64,000 nucleotides of DNA from Idiomarina piscisalsi. GTDB lineage: Bacteria > Pseudomonadota > Gammaproteobacteria > Enterobacterales > Alteromonadaceae. How positions within the stretch are numbered: the stretch's first letter is position 1; every line of letters begins with the position of its first letter. Positions 54,973-64,000 of the stretch are shown here, piece by piece. The translations under genes and the position numbers were made by a program. The notes beneath the pieces are model-generated. The model ran no database searches and had not been told where the DNA came from. It saw only the letters and a program-made list of their open reading frames with translations. The stretch lies in contig NZ_PIQA01000001.1 in assembly GCF_003987095.1 (NCBI RefSeq), positions 434,001 through 498,000 of the forward strand, read 5' to 3'.

Positions 54973-55253
54973 GCATTTTCTACACGACTCTTAAATTTCT
55001 GTCCTGGTTTAAAGCTCACCACACGGCGAGCTTTAATTGGAATTTCTTCACCCGTTTTAGGGTTTCTTCCCGGACGTTGGCCTTTAGTTCGCAGCTCAAA
55101 GTTACCAAAACCTGATAATTTAACCTGCTCACCACTTTCCAAAGCAGCGCGTATTTCCTCAAAAAATTCTTCAACAAGCGCTTTAGCGTCTTGTTTACTA
55201 ATACCGTGTTTCTCGAACAGGACTTCCGCCAATTCTGCTTTGGTTAGCGCCAT
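54960..55253 (-). CDS. ihfA: Integration host factor subunit alpha
   Basis: 97 residues of the HU/IHF family: [20 protein letters not shown], the [23 protein letters not shown]-binding arm and an acidic end. It forms the IHF heterodimer with IhfB (13756-14031) for DNA bending in replication, recombination and transcription. It starts 3 nt after pheT, the usual pheST-ihfA order of gammaproteobacteria. Confidence 0.97.
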   Translation of the reverse strand: MALTKAELAEVLFEKHGISKQDAKALVEEFFEEIRAALESGEQVKLSGFGNFELRTKGQRPGRNPKTGEEIPIKARRVVSFKPGQKFKSRVENAEPE

Positions 55254-55256
55254 AGT

Positions 55257-57644
55257 TTAATCCCTCAGTGTTGCATTAAACTCACTTTTTAAGGTCTCTA
55301 CAAATTGAGTCATTATTTCAGTAACGTCTGCCTCTTCTAACGTTTTATCGGCATCCTGTAATGTTACAGACAATGCCAAACTACGTTTGTTCTCCGGCAC
55401 ACCGTCACCTTCGTATACATCAAACAAGTTTAGGTCAACTAACTGTTTTACGCCAATATTTTCCATCGCAGCTAAGAGTTCACCCGCCGCAATATGCTTA
55501 TCAACGATAACGGCTAAGTCACGACGAATACTCGGATAACGCGACACAGGCTGCGCTGCCGGAATACGACGTACAGCTATTGCGTCCAGCTCAATTTCAA
55601 ACACAAAAGCGCGTTGGTTTAAGCCTAGTGCCTTTTCATGCTGTGGGTGCAAAGCGCCCATAAAGCCGACTTTACGTTCACCTTTATAAATTGCCGCAGA
55701 CTGTCCTGGGTGTAATGCATCGTGCTGGTCAGCCACAAAGCGGAATAAATGCGCCTCGCCTGTTTTTTCCAATAAAGCTTCAACGTCGCCTTTTACATCG
55801 AAAAAGTCGACAGCACGCTCACCTTCCGACCAGTGTTCAGTATGTGCTTTTCCAGCACGAATACCGCCAAGCACCGGTTCCTGACGAACGCCATTTTCAG
55901 CGCTTTCATCTGGAATAAAACGTAAGCCTGTTTCGACAAACGCCAATACTGCTTGCTGACGTTTCTGGTTGTGCGCAACAGCACCAGCTAACCCAGGCCA
56001 AAGGCTGACACGCATAGACGACATATCGACCGAAATTGGGTGCGGCAAGGTTAATGCTGCGGTTTCGTTAAACAACATAGCCTGATGCTTAGGATCAACA
56101 AAGCTGTAAGTAATGGCTTCCTGATAACCTCGCTCAACAAGTGCATTCGTTAAGGTATGGCGGCTAACCGAAGCTTCTTTGCGATCAGTCATGCGAAGCT
56201 GTGCCGCCGGCGCCGCTGCCTTAATCGCATTGTAACCGTACACACGCGCCACTTCTTCAATTAAGTCTTCTTCAATGGCAATGTCAAAACGGTATGACGG
56301 AACCTGAACCTGCCATTCGCCGCTGTTATAGGTTGCTTCCAGACCCAGACGCTGAAGAATCTCTGTTACTTCGTCATCAGCAATTTGCACGCCCAGCACT
56401 TTGGCCAAGCGAGCGCTACGTAACTTGACGTTCGCACGCTCGGGCAGGTGCTTCTCAGACACCGCTTCAGTAACCGGCCCTGCCTCGCCGCCGCAAATAT
56501 CCAGCAATAACTGAGTTGCACGCTCCATAGCAGTACGTTGCAATTGCGGGTCAACACCACGCTCATAGCGGTGAGATGCGTCCGTGTGCAGGCCGAAGCG
56601 ACGTGCTTTACCTAAAATAGCGTCCGGCGCAAAAAACGCACTTTCTAAGAAAATGTTTTTGCTTTCAACAGTCACACCACTGTCTTTACCACCGTAGACA
56701 CCTGCCATTGCTAAGGCTTTTTGCTCATCAGCAATGACCAGAACATCGTCATCGAGTTCCACTTCTTCACCGTCTAGCAGTGTCAGCTTTTCTTTCGCTG
56801 CTGCCAAACGCACGTGAATATCGCCTTGCAGCGTATCTAAGTCAAACGCGTGCATTGGGTGGCCCAACTCAAGCAATACGTAGTTGGTAATATCCACCAC
56901 AGGATCAATACTACGGATGCCACTACGGCGCAGCTTTTCACTCATCCAGATAGGCGTTGGACGTGACACATCAATACCTTTAATGACACGACCTAAATAA
57001 CGTGGGCACTGCTTCGGCGCGTCTAAATGAATCGCCTTTTGCTCATCAATTTTAGCTGCTACGTCGTTAATTTCGGGCTCGTTAACATCCAGTCGATTCA
57101 ATACACCCAGCTCACGAGCTATACCACGAACACTCAAACAGTCACCGCGGTTTGGCGTTAAGTCGATATCGATACTGTGGTCTTCAAGGCCTAAATAATC
57201 TCGGTAATCTTTGCCAACCGGTGCGTCTTCCGGCAGTTCTATAATACCTTCATGGTCGTCAATTAAGCCCAGCTCTTTGAACGAGCACAGCATACCGTGA
57301 GACGGATGCCCACGTAGTTTTGCTTTTTTAATTTTGAAGTCGCCCGGCAGAACTGCGCCAACCTTAGCGACAACCACCTTAATACCTTGACGACAGTTTG
57401 GCGCACCACACACAATGTCTAGCAACTCGCCGTCGTTGGTGTTCACTTTGGTAACCTGCAACTTGTCCGCATCGGGATGAGGGCCACACTCGACCACTTC
57501 ACCCACCACAACTGTATGGAAGTCTGCTGCAACTGGCTCGACGCCGTCGACTTCAAGGCCAGCCATGCTCAGCTGCTCGCTAAGCTCGTTGCTGTCTACG
57601 GCTGGGTTAACCCACTCTCTTAACCACTGTTCACTTAATTTCAT
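55257..57644 (-). CDS. pheT: Phenylalanyl-tRNA synthetase beta subunit
   Basis: 795 residues, as in E. coli. Domains in order: N-terminal tRNA-binding OB fold (about 40-150, VVGEVVECGPHPDADKLQVT), the B3/B4 editing region, B5 (about 400-475), the catalytic-like core, and the C-terminal ferredoxin-fold anticodon-binding domain (about 700-795, SRYPSIRRDLAVIVD). It forms the alpha2-beta2 enzyme with PheS, 26 nt upstream. Confidence 0.98.
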   Translation of the reverse strand: MKLSEQWLREWVNPAVDSNELSEQLSMAGLEVDGVEPVAADFHTVVVGEVVECGPHPDADKLQVTKVNTNDGELLDIVCGAPNCRQGIKVVVAKVGAVLPGDFKIKKAKLRGHPSHGMLCSFKELGLIDDHEGIIELPEDAPVGKDYRDYLGLEDHSIDIDLTPNRGDCLSVRGIARELGVLNRLDVNEPEINDVAAKIDEQKAIHLDAPKQCPRYLGRVIKGIDVSRPTPIWMSEKLRRSGIRSIDPVVDITNYVLLELGHPMHAFDLDTLQGDIHVRLAAAKEKLTLLDGEEVELDDDVLVIADEQKALAMAGVYGGKDSGVTVESKNIFLESAFFAPDAILGKARRFGLHTDASHRYERGVDPQLQRTAMERATQLLLDICGGEAGPVTEAVSEKHLPERANVKLRSARLAKVLGVQIADDEVTEILQRLGLEATYNSGEWQVQVPSYRFDIAIEEDLIEEVARVYGYNAIKAAAPAAQLRMTDRKEASVSRHTLTNALVERGYQEAITYSFVDPKHQAMLFNETAALTLPHPISVDMSSMRVSLWPGLAGAVAHNQKRQQAVLAFVETGLRFIPDESAENGVRQEPVLGGIRAGKAHTEHWSEGERAVDFFDVKGDVEALLEKTGEAHLFRFVADQHDALHPGQSAAIYKGERKVGFMGALHPQHEKALGLNQRAFVFEIELDAIAVRRIPAAQPVSRYPSIRRDLAVIVDKHIAAGELLAAMENIGVKQLVDLNLFDVYEGDGVPENKRSLALSVTLQDADKTLEEADVTEIMTQFVETLKSEFNATLRD

Positions 57645-57670
57645 GCTGCAAATGCCTTCTGAATTCTGGA

Positions 57671-58693
<1,023 letters not shown>

Positions 58694-58724
58694 TTAAAGG
58701 CGTTATTCTATCAGAAAAACGATC

Positions 58725-58751
58725 AAAAAAGGGAGCCTAATGGCTCCCTTT
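58725..58751 (-). terminator. Terminator or attenuator between rplT and pheS
   Basis: Stem aaagggagcc/ggctcccttt with an ATTA loop and a run of T residues on the minus strand, 35 nt past the rplT stop and 74 nt before pheS. In E. coli the corresponding spot holds the pheM attenuator. A possible -10 (TATAAA) for pheS lies further downstream, about 30 nt before the start. Confidence 0.88.
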
Positions 58752-58785
58752 GAAATCTGTTTAAACGAACTTAAAAAGTCGTTGT

Positions 58786-59139
58786 TTACAGTGCGCCTTT
58801 CGCTTTCTCAACCAAAGCAGCAAAGCCGTTTTGATCGTGAACTGCGATATCAGCAAGGATCTTGCGATCGATTTCTACTGATGCTTTCTTAAGGCCGTTG
58901 ATAAAGCGGCTGTAAGACAAACCGTTTTGACGTGCCGCAGCGTTGATACGCACAATCCATAATTGACGGAATTGACGTTTCTTGTTGCGACGGTCACGGT
59001 ATGCATATTGACCTGCTTTAGTGACTGCCTGTACCGCAACGCGATAAACGCGACTACGGGCACCATAATAACCTTTCGCCTGCTTCAGGACTTTCTTGTG
59101 ACGCGCTCTCGCGATTACACCACGTTTTACTCGTGCCAT
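58786..59139 (-). CDS. rplT: 50S ribosomal protein L20
   Basis: 117 residues: [20 protein letters not shown], then [19 protein letters not shown], typical of L20. An assembly protein for the large ribosomal subunit; in E. coli L20 also represses rpmI-rplT translation by binding an mRNA pseudoknot. It follows rpmI by 14 nt. A terminator follows. Confidence 0.98.
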   Translation of the reverse strand: MARVKRGVIARARHKKVLKQAKGYYGARSRVYRVAVQAVTKAGQYAYRDRRNKKRQFRQLWIVRINAAARQNGLSYSRFINGLKKASVEIDRKILADIAVHDQNGFAALVEKAKGAL

Positions 59140-59153
59140 TTGCTAATCTCCCC

Positions 59154-59351
59154 TTATGCGTACGGTAACATACGATCGACTAATTTAATGTCCGCTTCGT
59201 GGACCATGCTCTTAGCACGCAGCTGACGCTTACGCTTAGGAGTTTTCTTAGTCAGAATGTGACGCAAGTGAGATTGCTTGCACTTATAACCGCCTGAAGC
59301 AGTCTTTTTGAAGCGCTTAGAAGCGCCTTTGTTTGATTTCATTTTTGGCAT
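59154..59351 (-). CDS. rpmI: 50S ribosomal protein L35
   Basis: 65 residues starting [20 protein letters not shown] and ending [10 protein letters not shown] place the start at the ATG at 59351; the frame is open for 17 codons more upstream, but L35 always begins MPKMK and GGAG sits before this ATG. Small basic ribosomal protein. Standard infC-rpmI-rplT order. Confidence 0.97.
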   Translation of the reverse strand: MPKMKSNKGASKRFKKTASGGYKCKQSHLRHILTKKTPKRKRQLRAKSMVHEADIKLVDRMLPYA

Positions 59352-59424
59352 GAAATTAAACTCCGCATTGTTGATTGAAAGTGTGAAAGGGTGAGACAGC
59401 AAGCTGCCTACTTGTAAACCACGA

Positions 59425-59970
59425 TCACTTCTTAACCGGTGCCAGAACCATAATCATCTGGCGACCTTCGGCCCTTTTAGGGAACGACTCAACAGTTGAG
59501 ATTTCTTCTAAGTCCGCTTTAACACGGTTTAGCAGGTCAATACCCAACTCTTGGTGTGCCATTTCCCGGCCACGGAAACGGATAGTGACTTTCGTTTTGT
59601 CACCTCCCTCGAGGAAGCGACGCAGGTTGCGCAGTTTTACCTGGTAGTCGCCCTCATCTGTGCCAGGTCGGAATTTAACTTCCTTAACCTGAATCTGTTT
59701 CTGCTTTTTCTTCTGCTCTTTCTGTTCTTTGCTCTTCTCGAAGAGGAACTTACCGTAATCCATTAAGCGGCAGACAGGTGGCTCCGCGTTAGGGCTCATT
59801 TCCACCAAATCAACACCAGCTTCTGCTGCTGCATCAAGAGCCTCGTTAATACTGACGACACCAATTTGTTCACCATCGGTTCCGATTAAGCGAACTTCAT
59901 CAACGCCCATAATTTGGTCGTTGATACGGTTTTTATCTGCAGCTTTTTGAGTTCTTTTTCCGCCTTTAAT
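59425..59970 (-). CDS. infC: Translation initiation factor IF-3 (AUU start)
   Basis: 181 residues from an ATT start at 59970. GGAGG precedes this ATT by 8 nt, and the next codons read [19 protein letters not shown], matching the E. coli IF-3 N-terminus (KGGKRVQ). Starting at the first ATG (59910) would delete most of the N-terminal domain. IF-3 rejects non-AUG starts, so an AUU start gives negative feedback, as known in E. coli. The C-terminal domain has [12 protein letters not shown]. It lies 22 nt after thrS. Confidence 0.96.
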   Translation of the reverse strand: MKGGKRTQKAADKNRINDQIMGVDEVRLIGTDGEQIGVVSINEALDAAAEAGVDLVEMSPNAEPPVCRLMDYGKFLFEKSKEQKEQKKKQKQIQVKEVKFRPGTDEGDYQVKLRNLRRFLEGGDKTKVTIRFRGREMAHQELGIDLLNRVKADLEEISTVESFPKRAEGRQMIMVLAPVKK

Positions 59971-59992
59971 GGTTTATTCCTCCAACTAATTA

Positions 59993-61906
59993 TTAAATTT
60001 TGCGGGTACGTACTTCGTCTTCAATTTTCGCAATGAAGTCATCCAGAGCCAGTTTACCCAGGTCTTCACCGCTACGAGTACGAACCGCAACCTCGCCAGC
60101 TTCGACTTCTTTATCGCCGACAACCAGCAAATAAGGAACTCGTTTAAGAGTATGCTCACGGATTTTAAAGCCAATCTTCTCATTTCTCAAGTCAGCCGTG
60201 GCACGAATTCCCTTTTCATTCAGTGATTTTACCACCTTTTTCACATAATCGCTCTGATTATCGGTGATATTCATCAAAACAACCTGTGTCGGTGCTAACC
60301 AAACCGGGAAATGCCCTGCGTATTCTTCAATAAGAATACCCATGAAGCGCTCCAGCGAGCCCAGAATAGCGCGGTGAATCATCACTGGAGTATGACGCTC
60401 GTTGTCTTCACCCACGTAGGTCGCTCCTAAGCGGCCTGGTAGTGCAAAGTCCAGCTGAATCGTCCCGCACTGCCACGCACGACCTAAGCAATCGAACAAA
60501 GTAAATTCAATTTTCGGACCGTAGAATGCGCCCTCGCCTGGCAGGTATTCAAAGTCGATATCGTGCGCTTTCAGTGCGTCGGCCAAGGCTTTTTCACTGC
60601 GATCCCAGGTTGCATCGTCGCCTAAACGTTTTTCAGGACGCGTTGACAGTTTTACTTCAACTTTGTCAAAACCAAAAGTTTCATAAGTTTCATAAACCAT
60701 CTTAATACAAGCGGCAACCTCAGGCTGTACTTGGTCTTCAGTACAAAAAACGTGCGCGTCATCCTGAGTAAAGCCACGTACACGCATCAGACCATGCAAT
60801 GCCCCCGAAGGTTCATTTCGATGGCACGAACCAAACTCTGCCATGCGCAACGGTAAATCGCGGTATGACTTAAGCCCCTGGTTAAAGATTTGCACGTGTC
60901 CCGGGCAGTTCATGGGCTTAACGGCATATTCACGGTTTTCTGAAGCGGTTGTGAACATCAAATCAGAGAATTTCTCCCAGTGACCCGACTTTTCCCACAA
61001 CACACGGTCCATCATCATTGGACCTTTTACTTCCTGATAGTCGTACTCACGCAATTTCTCGCGCACAAAGTCTTCGAGTTCACGGAAAATAGTCCAACCA
61101 TTGTGGTGCCAGAACACCATGCCCGGCGCTTCTTCCTGCCAGTGGAATAAGTCCTGGTTCTTACCAATTTTACGGTGGTCGCGTTTTTCGGCTTCTTCCA
61201 AGCGTTTCAAATAAGCTTTTAATTGTTTTTTGTCTGCCCAGGCAGTGCCGTAAATACGCTGCAACATTTTATTGTCAGAGTTGCCACGCCAATACGCGCC
61301 AGCCATTTTCATCACTTTAAAATGCTCGCAGAATTTCATGCTAGGCACATGCGGGCCACGGCACATATCAATGTACTCTTCGTGATGATAAAGCGCCGGA
61401 CGCGAGTCGGTTGGAATGTTCTCGTCTAAAATCTCAATTTTGTAGGGTTCGTGGCGGTCTACGAAGGTTTCACGCGCCTCTTTCCAGCTGACCTTCTTTT
61501 TAATGACTTGATAGTTGGTTTTCGCCAACTCCTTCATCCGCTTTTCAATTTTCTCTAAATCTTCGTCGGTGAAAGTATGGTCAACGTCGATATCATAGTA
61601 AAAACCGTTGTCGATAACCGGACCAATCGCCATTTTAGCGTCAGGCCAAAGCTGTTTAACCGCGTGACCCATTAAATGCGCGCACGAGTGGCGAATAATA
61701 TGCACGCCGTCATCGTCTTTCGGTGTGACAATTTCTACTTTGGCGTCGTGTTCAATCATATCGCAGGCGTCGGCCAACTCACCGTCGATGCGACCAGCAA
61801 CAGTCGCTTTCGCCAGACCAGGCCCGATATCCATAGCGATATCCATGATTGAAACCGGTTTATCAAATTCGCGTTGACTTCCGTCAGGGAGAGTAATTAC
61901 AGGCAT
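59993..61906 (-). CDS. thrS: Threonyl-tRNA synthetase
   Basis: 637 residues. The TGS domain is at about residues 1-60, the N2 editing domain with [11 protein letters not shown] and CRGPHVPS (about 65-225), the class II core with zinc ligands in [20 protein letters not shown] and [10 protein letters not shown], and the C-terminal anticodon-binding domain (about 535-637). AGGAAGGAAG is the ribosome binding site. The leader carries two anticodon-like hairpins suggesting translational autorepression. First gene of thrS-infC-rpmI-rplT. Confidence 0.98.
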   Translation of the reverse strand: MPVITLPDGSQREFDKPVSIMDIAMDIGPGLAKATVAGRIDGELADACDMIEHDAKVEIVTPKDDDGVHIIRHSCAHLMGHAVKQLWPDAKMAIGPVIDNGFYYDIDVDHTFTDEDLEKIEKRMKELAKTNYQVIKKKVSWKEARETFVDRHEPYKIEILDENIPTDSRPALYHHEEYIDMCRGPHVPSMKFCEHFKVMKMAGAYWRGNSDNKMLQRIYGTAWADKKQLKAYLKRLEEAEKRDHRKIGKNQDLFHWQEEAPGMVFWHHNGWTIFRELEDFVREKLREYDYQEVKGPMMMDRVLWEKSGHWEKFSDLMFTTASENREYAVKPMNCPGHVQIFNQGLKSYRDLPLRMAEFGSCHRNEPSGALHGLMRVRGFTQDDAHVFCTEDQVQPEVAACIKMVYETYETFGFDKVEVKLSTRPEKRLGDDATWDRSEKALADALKAHDIDFEYLPGEGAFYGPKIEFTLFDCLGRAWQCGTIQLDFALPGRLGATYVGEDNERHTPVMIHRAILGSLERFMGILIEEYAGHFPVWLAPTQVVLMNITDNQSDYVKKVVKSLNEKGIRATADLRNEKIGFKIREHTLKRVPYLLVVGDKEVEAGEVAVRTRSGEDLGKLALDDFIAKIEDEVRTRKI

Positions 61907-61928
61907 GAAACTTCCTTCCTATCCAGTG

Positions 61929-61949
61929 GTGACACCTACCAAGTGCCAC
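61929..61949 (-). promoter_or_regulatory. thrS operator stem-loop A (tRNA-Thr anticodon-arm mimic)
   Basis: On the minus strand GTGGCAC-TTGGTAG-GTGTCAC: a 7-bp stem (one G-U) closing a 7-nt loop UUGGUAG, from -43 to -23 relative to the thrS start. The tRNA-Thr(GGU) anticodon loop is UUGGUAA, so U33-G34-G35-U36-A37 are reproduced. It corresponds by position to domain 2 of the E. coli thrS operator. Confidence 0.75.
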
Positions 61950-61973
61950 ATGCTCTATTTATTGAAATTTGGT

Positions 61974-61994
61974 GCGTTCGGTACCATCGAACGC
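61974..61994 (-). promoter_or_regulatory. thrS operator stem-loop B (second anticodon-arm mimic)
   Basis: On the minus strand GCGTTCG-ATGGTAC-CGAACGC: a perfect 7-bp stem with a 7-nt loop AUGGUAC, again placing U-G-G-U-A at positions 33-37. It is separated from stem-loop A by 24 nt of A/U-rich sequence, like domains 4 and 3 of the E. coli operator, and begins just after the predicted transcription start. Confidence 0.7.
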
Positions 61995-62003
61995 AAGCCC
62001 CGT

Positions 62004-62032
62004 ACTATAAAACAGCAAGCCATTTAGAGCAA
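62004..62032 (-). promoter_or_regulatory. Candidate thrS promoter
   Basis: On the minus strand TTGCTC (62032-62027), 17 bp, TATAGT (62009-62004). The -10 matches 5 of 6 and the -35 3 of 6. The predicted start near 61997 gives a leader of about 90 nt that contains both operator hairpins. Confidence 0.55.
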
Positions 62033-62103
62033 CTTAACTGGCGTATTAAGCTATTTAAGCCATACTTACAATAAGCTTAATTTTTCAAGCGAAGGGGCTA
62101 TTT

Positions 62104-62313
62104 ATGAACGAAGAGAACCTAAAAAGTGTGCCAGTGAAATGTCCGCATTGCGGCCACAATACCTTTTTAGATATTGATGCTTCCGAGGGAAACCAGGACT
62201 ACCAGGAAGAGTGCTCCGCCTGTGGTGATCTCATTCACGTGCAATTACAGGTCGATGAAATCAACCAACAGGCGCGCATTAAAGTCGACGGCAATGACGA
62301 ACAGTTTTACTGA
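62104..62313 (+). CDS. CPXCG-motif zinc-ribbon protein
   Basis: 69 residues with two knuckles: Cys13/Cys16 in KCPHCGHN and Cys37/Cys40 in ECSACGD, the pattern of the Cys-rich CPXCG family. It probably binds zinc; the function is unknown. AAGGGG precedes the ATG. It is divergent from thrS, and its end overlaps the convergent riboflavin synthase gene by 7 nt. Confidence 0.9.
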   Translation: MNEENLKSVPVKCPHCGHNTFLDIDASEGNQDYQEECSACGDLIHVQLQVDEINQQARIKVDGNDEQFY

Positions 62314-62915
62314 CGCTTCGCCAGAACACGCTCAACCGTATCGACCGTTGTAATGGTTTGCTGGTCAAGCTCAATGTTGACTTCTGAGCCCGCTTCACAC
62401 TCACCTAAGTTGGTAATGCGCAACGTTTCTGGAATAAGGTGCAATGAAAAACAATTCCCCTTAACCTGGCCAATGGTCAAACTGGCGCCATTAACGCTTA
62501 TAAAACCTTTATCAAACAGGTAACTGCTATGCTTTTCTGGTATTTGGATCCACATGGCACAGTTATTTTCCGACAATTCCACGTCAGTTACTTTACCTGA
62601 ACAATGAATATGTCCCGATACACCATGGCCGCCAATTTCATCTCCAACCCTAAGTGACCGCTCAAAGTTAACCTTGTCAGCTTCTTTCAACTTGCCTAAA
62701 TTCGTTAAACGCAGGGTTTCATCGATAACATCAAAATGCACCTGCGTATCACTAAATTCAACGACCGTTAAACAACAGCCGTTAATAGCTATACTGGCAC
62801 CAATGGCTAGGTCTTGTAAGAATTCAGGCTCAGTTTCGACCACAATATGTCGAAAAGAAGCTTGGTCAGAGACCGAAAATATCGTAGCTTGTGTTTGTAC
62901 AATACCTGTAAACAT
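62307..62915 (-). CDS. ribE: Riboflavin synthase, alpha subunit
   Basis: Joins two molecules of 6,7-dimethyl-8-ribityllumazine into riboflavin. It has 202 residues with two tandem lumazine-binding domains (about 1-96 and 97-190); each has the INGxxLT-type motif (INGCCLTVV, VNGASLTIG). I start at the ATG giving MFTGIV, the invariant N-terminus; an ATG six codons upstream is in frame. The gene is called ribC in E. coli. No FMN riboswitch is visible upstream. Divergent from the DUF3080 gene. Confidence 0.95.
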   Translation of the reverse strand: MFTGIVQTQATIFSVSDQASFRHIVVETEPEFLQDLAIGASIAINGCCLTVVEFSDTQVHFDVIDETLRLTNLGKLKEADKVNFERSLRVGDEIGGHGVSGHIHCSGKVTDVELSENNCAMWIQIPEKHSSYLFDKGFISVNGASLTIGQVKGNCFSLHLIPETLRITNLGECEAGSEVNIELDQQTITTVDTVERVLAKRQ

Positions 62916-62945
62916 GAACCACCCGTGTGACAAGGAACCGGAGAA

Positions 62946-63989
62946 ATGACTCGAAGTGTACTTATTTTTAAGCCCGTTGGCTATGCACTCTTTGCCTTTA
63001 GCGCACTGGGAATGGTCGCTTGCTCAGACAACCCCGGGTTAACCGAGTACGCGGACAAACTGCACAGCAACGTGCATGACACACTTGAGTTACCGGCCCG
63101 TTCTATTACTCCAGAAAAGCCAACACTTCAGTATCCGGCAAAAAGTGAGTTAAAGCGTGATGTTGAGCGCACCAGCCTTGGCTTTATGGACAGTATGCGT
63201 CTGAATCATTGTCGGCTGGGTCAGGAAATTGCGGAAAACAACAGCTCGCTAGGCAAGTTAAAAGACGGCTTCAGCAAATACCATGCTGATTTAGCCATGG
63301 TAGAAGCGCTGGAAGAGTGCATTGAACACCCTGAGTCCGCTAACGTAAAAGCGCAATTAGAAGAAGCATTAGCGCACAAAAAGTCGCAATTAAGTGCCAG
63401 CCTGGCCAATGCTTTTGCGTTTGAAGACGGTCTCCGCAGCGCCTTGTCTGTTGGCAACAATTCTCTGCCGCAAATTCATGTTACTGAATATAACTACGCT
63501 GTTAATGCTCTGGAGCGTTTCACCCGAATTTTGGAGCGCTGGAACTATACGAAAGAAACGGATGACCCGTCCGAGATGATAAAAATGCTGGGGAGACTTG
63601 AGCGCAGTAACTATTTACCCGACTTATTCAGAACCATGCTGGACTACGCACATAAGCTAGATGCTATGCGTGACCAATTACCGGAAATTCCGGAAGCCCT
63701 GCACTGCCCTAATGGCAGCGTCCCCCAAAAAGCAGAACAGCTGAGAGACTCGTTTAACAACATATACATTAAAGAAATGCAAGGCGACATTGCAGAAGTT
63801 ATCGAGCAACATCAGCGCCTGTTAATGACACTGGAAAACCTTCAGGGAATAGCGCCACAGCCAGCGCTGAAGGACTATATTGCAGAGCTTGGTAAGCTCA
63901 GCAAAGTGTTGACCGATGCCACCGTTCACTTTGTTCGGCCCTGGCAGCGTTTTTACAGTGCATGCAACTTTACCCCAGCGCCTGACTAG
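62946..63989 (+). CDS. DUF3080 lipoprotein
   Basis: 347 residues with a lipoprotein signal, lipobox GMVAC (Cys26), then a largely helical mature part. LHSNVHDTLELP, GFMDSMRLNHCRLGQEIAEN and LRSALSVGNNSLPQIH match the DUF3080 pattern of Alteromonadales and Vibrionales. The function is unknown; it is probably held at the outer membrane. GGAG precedes the ATG. It is divergent from ribE with only 30 nt between the start codons. Confidence 0.88.
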   Translation: MTRSVLIFKPVGYALFAFSALGMVACSDNPGLTEYADKLHSNVHDTLELPARSITPEKPTLQYPAKSELKRDVERTSLGFMDSMRLNHCRLGQEIAENNSSLGKLKDGFSKYHADLAMVEALEECIEHPESANVKAQLEEALAHKKSQLSASLANAFAFEDGLRSALSVGNNSLPQIHVTEYNYAVNALERFTRILERWNYTKETDDPSEMIKMLGRLERSNYLPDLFRTMLDYAHKLDAMRDQLPEIPEALHCPNGSVPQKAEQLRDSFNNIYIKEMQGDIAEVIEQHQRLLMTLENLQGIAPQPALKDYIAELGKLSKVLTDATVHFVRPWQRFYSACNFTPAPD

Positions 63990-64000
63990 AAATTCGACAA

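Noticed and set aside
61929-61994. Possible tRNA or tRNA-like gene at the thrS leader
   Set aside because: Only isolated anticodon-like arms are present; no acceptor, D or T arm and no CCA end. Best read as an operator.
62881-62945. FMN riboswitch before riboflavin synthase
   Set aside because: Only 30 nt separate the divergent start codons; there is no space and no conserved RFN sequence.

Overview
The window is chromosomal DNA of a gammaproteobacterium. Gene order and protein sequences (LapAB, RNase E with a membrane-targeting segment, IHF alpha and beta, CmoM, HrpA, GrxA, infC with an AUU start) point to the Alteromonadales, and the proteins look most like Idiomarina. That genus call is inference from recall, not a database match. 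Base composition is moderate and even, and I see no tRNA or rRNA genes, insertion sequences, prophage or CRISPR array. Almost all of the window is ordinary vertically inherited chromosome.

Region by region: (1) 1-7738, minus strand: a fatty-acid/phospholipid block (yceD-rpmF-plsX-fabH-fabD-fabG-acpP, then a partial pabC) preceded by maf, a HAD phosphatase and rluC. fabF is absent from its usual place between acpP and pabC. (2) 7739-11120, plus: a roughly 456-bp leader region and rne. (3) 11136-22818, minus: a ComEA-like secreted protein, pyrF, lapB, lapA, then gyrA-serC-hisC-aroA-cmk-rpsA-ihfB. (4) 22968-28787, plus: ubiG-gph, then the class Ia ribonucleotide reductase set nrdA-nrdB-ferredoxin-grxA behind two NrdR boxes. 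(5) 28823-35859: hrpA, a periplasmic isoaspartyl peptidase, a small unknown gene, sbcB and the scar of a deleted GMC dehydrogenase. (6) 35890-40913: an RND exporter and YCF48 propeller divergent from a DUF1329 protein. (7) 41086-44408: GarR-like reductase, cmoM, NIF3-like protein, a histone-H1-like protein and a KOW-like miniprotein. (8) 44484-54933: a ten-gene minus-strand operon (DUF523/DUF1722, phrB, SnoaL-like, SDR, FAD oxidoreductase, DUF1365, cfa-like, DUF2878, chalcone-isomerase-like, DUF3833) divergent from a LON-domain protein, an ECF sigma factor and its ChrR zinc anti-sigma factor. (9) 54960-61906, minus: thrS-infC-rpmI-rplT-pheS-pheT-ihfA. (10) 62104-63989: a CPXCG zinc-ribbon protein, riboflavin synthase and a DUF3080 lipoprotein.

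The most interesting points are: (a) the thrS leader, where two stem-loops with 7-nt loops both present U-G-G-U-A, matching the tRNA-Thr(GGU) anticodon loop, are separated by an A/U-rich single strand just upstream of the ribosome binding site, an operator laid out like the E. coli thrS operator; (b) the sigma-ChrR locus, which combines DNA photorepair with membrane-lipid modification and carries a TGATCC-type promoter candidate upstream of the sigma gene; (c) a histone-H1-like Lys/Ala/Pro protein behind a near-consensus promoter with an adjoining 15-bp palindrome; and (d) the GMC dehydrogenase deletion scar.

Limits: all calls come from reading the sequence and from knowledge of the families. 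Promoters, terminators and start-codon choices are pattern-based predictions.
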